Source: Collinsella sp. AM34-10
GTDB lineage: Bacteria; Actinomycetota; Coriobacteriia; Coriobacteriales; Coriobacteriaceae
Reading direction: 5' to 3'
Length of the DNA: 64,000 bases
NCBI RefSeq assembly: GCF_003469185.1
Contig: NZ_QSIL01000001.1
Coordinates: forward strand, 434,001 to 498,000
Shown here: positions 63,034 to 64,000 of the stretch, piece after piece
Layout: each line of letters starts with the position of its first letter
Numbering within the stretch: the stretch's first letter is position 1
Program-made: the position numbers and the translations under genes
The notes under the pieces: generated by a model
Databases searched by the model: none
What the model was told of the DNA's origin: nothing
What the model saw: only the letters and a program-made list of their open reading frames with translations

Positions 63034-63477
63034 ATGCGCTGTCCCAAATGCGGCAAGGCACATACCCGCGTTGTCGATTCCCGTATGCAGGAGTCGAACA
63101 ACACTATCAAGCGTCGTCGCGAATGCTGTTCGTGCAATTATCGTTTTACGACGTTCGAGCGCTGCGAAGATCCCATCGAGGTTATCAAATCCGACGGGTC
63201 TAAGCAGCGGTTCGATCGCAACAAGCTGCTGGTCGGCCTGATGCGCGCCACGATTAAGCGCGATATCGATACGAAAAAGCTCAACGAGATCATCGATGAT
63301 ATCGAGGTGGAGCTGCGTTCGCGTACGCTGACGGCTGTTACGTCCCACGAACTGGGCGATATGGTGCTCAAGCGCCTGGCCAAGATCGACAAGGTGGCCT
63401 ACATTCGCTTTGCCTCGGTCTATCGCGATTTCAAAGACGTCGACGAGTTTTTGCAAGAGCTCGACAAGCTAAGGTGA
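63034..63477 (+). CDS. nrdR: Transcriptional repressor NrdR
   Basis: NrdR senses ATP/dATP and represses ribonucleotide reductase genes. The 147-residue protein starts with a zinc ribbon ([15 protein letters not shown], then [12 protein letters not shown]) and has an ATP-cone ([20 protein letters not shown]). The ATG has ggaggtacc directly upstream. The lexA-LysM-nrdR neighbourhood is typical of Actinomycetota. Confidence 0.95.
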   Translation: MRCPKCGKAHTRVVDSRMQESNNTIKRRRECCSCNYRFTTFERCEDPIEVIKSDGSKQRFDRNKLLVGLMRATIKRDIDTKKLNEIIDDIEVELRSRTLTAVTSHELGDMVLKRLAKIDKVAYIRFASVYRDFKDVDEFLQELDKLR

Positions 63478-63481
63478 TTTC

Positions 63482-63925
63482 ATGTCCAACATTACCGTTA
63501 ACATTAAGCGTCTCGATCCCACGGTCGAGCTTCCCAAATACGCACATCCCACGGATGCCGGCCTTGACCTCCGTGCCAACGAAGACTGCACCCTCAAGCC
63601 CTTTGAGCGCCGCTTGGTCTCCACTGGCTTGGCCATTGCGCTGCCCGATGGCTACGCCGGCTTTGTCCAGCCCCGTAGCGGCCTAGCTATTAAGCAGGGC
63701 CTGTCTATAGTCAACACGCCCGGTCTCATCGACGCCCACTATCGAGGCGAGCTTAAGGTCATCCTCATCAACCTGGATCCCACCAACAATATCCAGATCA
63801 ACAAAGGCGACCGCATCGCTCAGCTCGTCATCCAAGAAGTCCCTACGGTCAACCTCGTAGAAGTAGACGAACTAGACAAAACCGACCGAGGCAACGGAGG
63901 CTTCGGCTCCAGCGGCGTAGCTTAA
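63482..63925 (+). CDS. dut: Deoxyuridine 5'-triphosphate nucleotidohydrolase
   Basis: The trimeric dUTPase hydrolyses dUTP to dUMP and keeps uracil out of DNA. All five motifs are visible: [47 protein letters not shown] and the C-terminal [10 protein letters not shown]. Length is 147 residues. It lies 4 bases after nrdR, joining two genes for deoxynucleotide balance behind the SOS promoter, although internal promoters are possible. Bases 63926-64000 hold no recognised feature. Confidence 0.95.
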   Translation: MSNITVNIKRLDPTVELPKYAHPTDAGLDLRANEDCTLKPFERRLVSTGLAIALPDGYAGFVQPRSGLAIKQGLSIVNTPGLIDAHYRGELKVILINLDPTNNIQINKGDRIAQLVIQEVPTVNLVEVDELDKTDRGNGGFGSSGVA

Positions 63926-64000
63926 TCATTTTCAACATGTAGGGTTGGCCTCTCACCCGGGGCCCACACATATCATCCCGTGCTCAAACATTCTCGCTAC

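Overview
The window is a gene-dense, high-GC stretch of a bacterial chromosome. It carries almost only core housekeeping genes, packed into long same-direction operons. The gene neighbourhoods point to the class Coriobacteriia (Actinomycetota), most likely Collinsella or a close relative: an actinobacterial-type integration host factor directly before gmk and rpoZ, lexA divergent from a LysM division-inhibitor-like gene next to nrdR, the MEP isoprenoid pathway, a complete pyrRBCKDF operon, bifunctional AdhE (anaerobic fermentation), SpoVS and RNase Y. The genus is inferred from gene content and codon style, not from a search.

Layout. 1-303 is the tail of a XerC-type recombinase. 351-2222 is rpsB-tsf. 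2282-10680 is pyrH-frr-uppS-cdsA-dxr-rseP-ispG-proS (UMP kinase, ribosome recycling, undecaprenyl, phospholipid and isoprenoid synthesis, site-2 protease, ProRS). 10703-14845 is a minus-strand block: an APH/choline-kinase-like gene, adhE and rpmB, with several palindromes between adhE and rpmB. 15105-20660 is the pyrimidine operon with a structured leader. 20681-23254 is mihF-gmk-rpoZ-thiI. 23424-27946 is comEA-comEC-holA-rpsT. 27959-39475 is lepA-dusB-hemW-dnaJ-like-dnaJ-mtaB-phoH-ybeY-dgkA-era-recO. 39614-42345 is rpsO and pnp. 42336-42746 is a non-coding island with two inverted copies of a hairpin element. 42937-51976 is rnj-ftsK-rodZ-like-yajQ-rimO-pgsA-pncC. 52175-54086 is SOS-controlled recA-recX. 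54149-61036 is rny-GHKL ATPase-spoVS-miaB-miaA-hflX. 61021-63925 is the SOS locus (acetyltransferase and lexA on minus; LysM protein, nrdR and dut on plus).

How it fits together. Translation (S2, EF-Ts, RRF, L28, S20, S15, LepA, HflX, YbeY), RNA decay (PNPase, RNase J, RNase Y) and tRNA or ribosomal protein modification (MtaB, MiaB, RimO, MiaA, DusB, ThiI) dominate. Envelope precursor and lipid genes form a second theme, and DNA uptake, repair and SOS genes a third. Two clear SOS control regions are visible: a box inside the recA promoter spacer, and three evenly spaced boxes between lexA and the LysM gene.

Most unusual signals: (1) two copies of a 69-nt core at 42336-42746, one inverted, each inside long palindromic arms of unrelated sequence, with compensatory base-pair changes between the cores; (2) a DnaJ-like protein whose C-terminal domain is replaced by about three transmembrane helices, next to a normal dnaJ; (3) a site-2 protease with a winged-helix-like insertion; (4) an uncharacterised GHKL ATPase between RNase Y and SpoVS; (5) an acyltransferase-like membrane protein translationally coupled to lexA. 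No CRISPR array, prophage, tRNA, rRNA or complete insertion sequence was seen.
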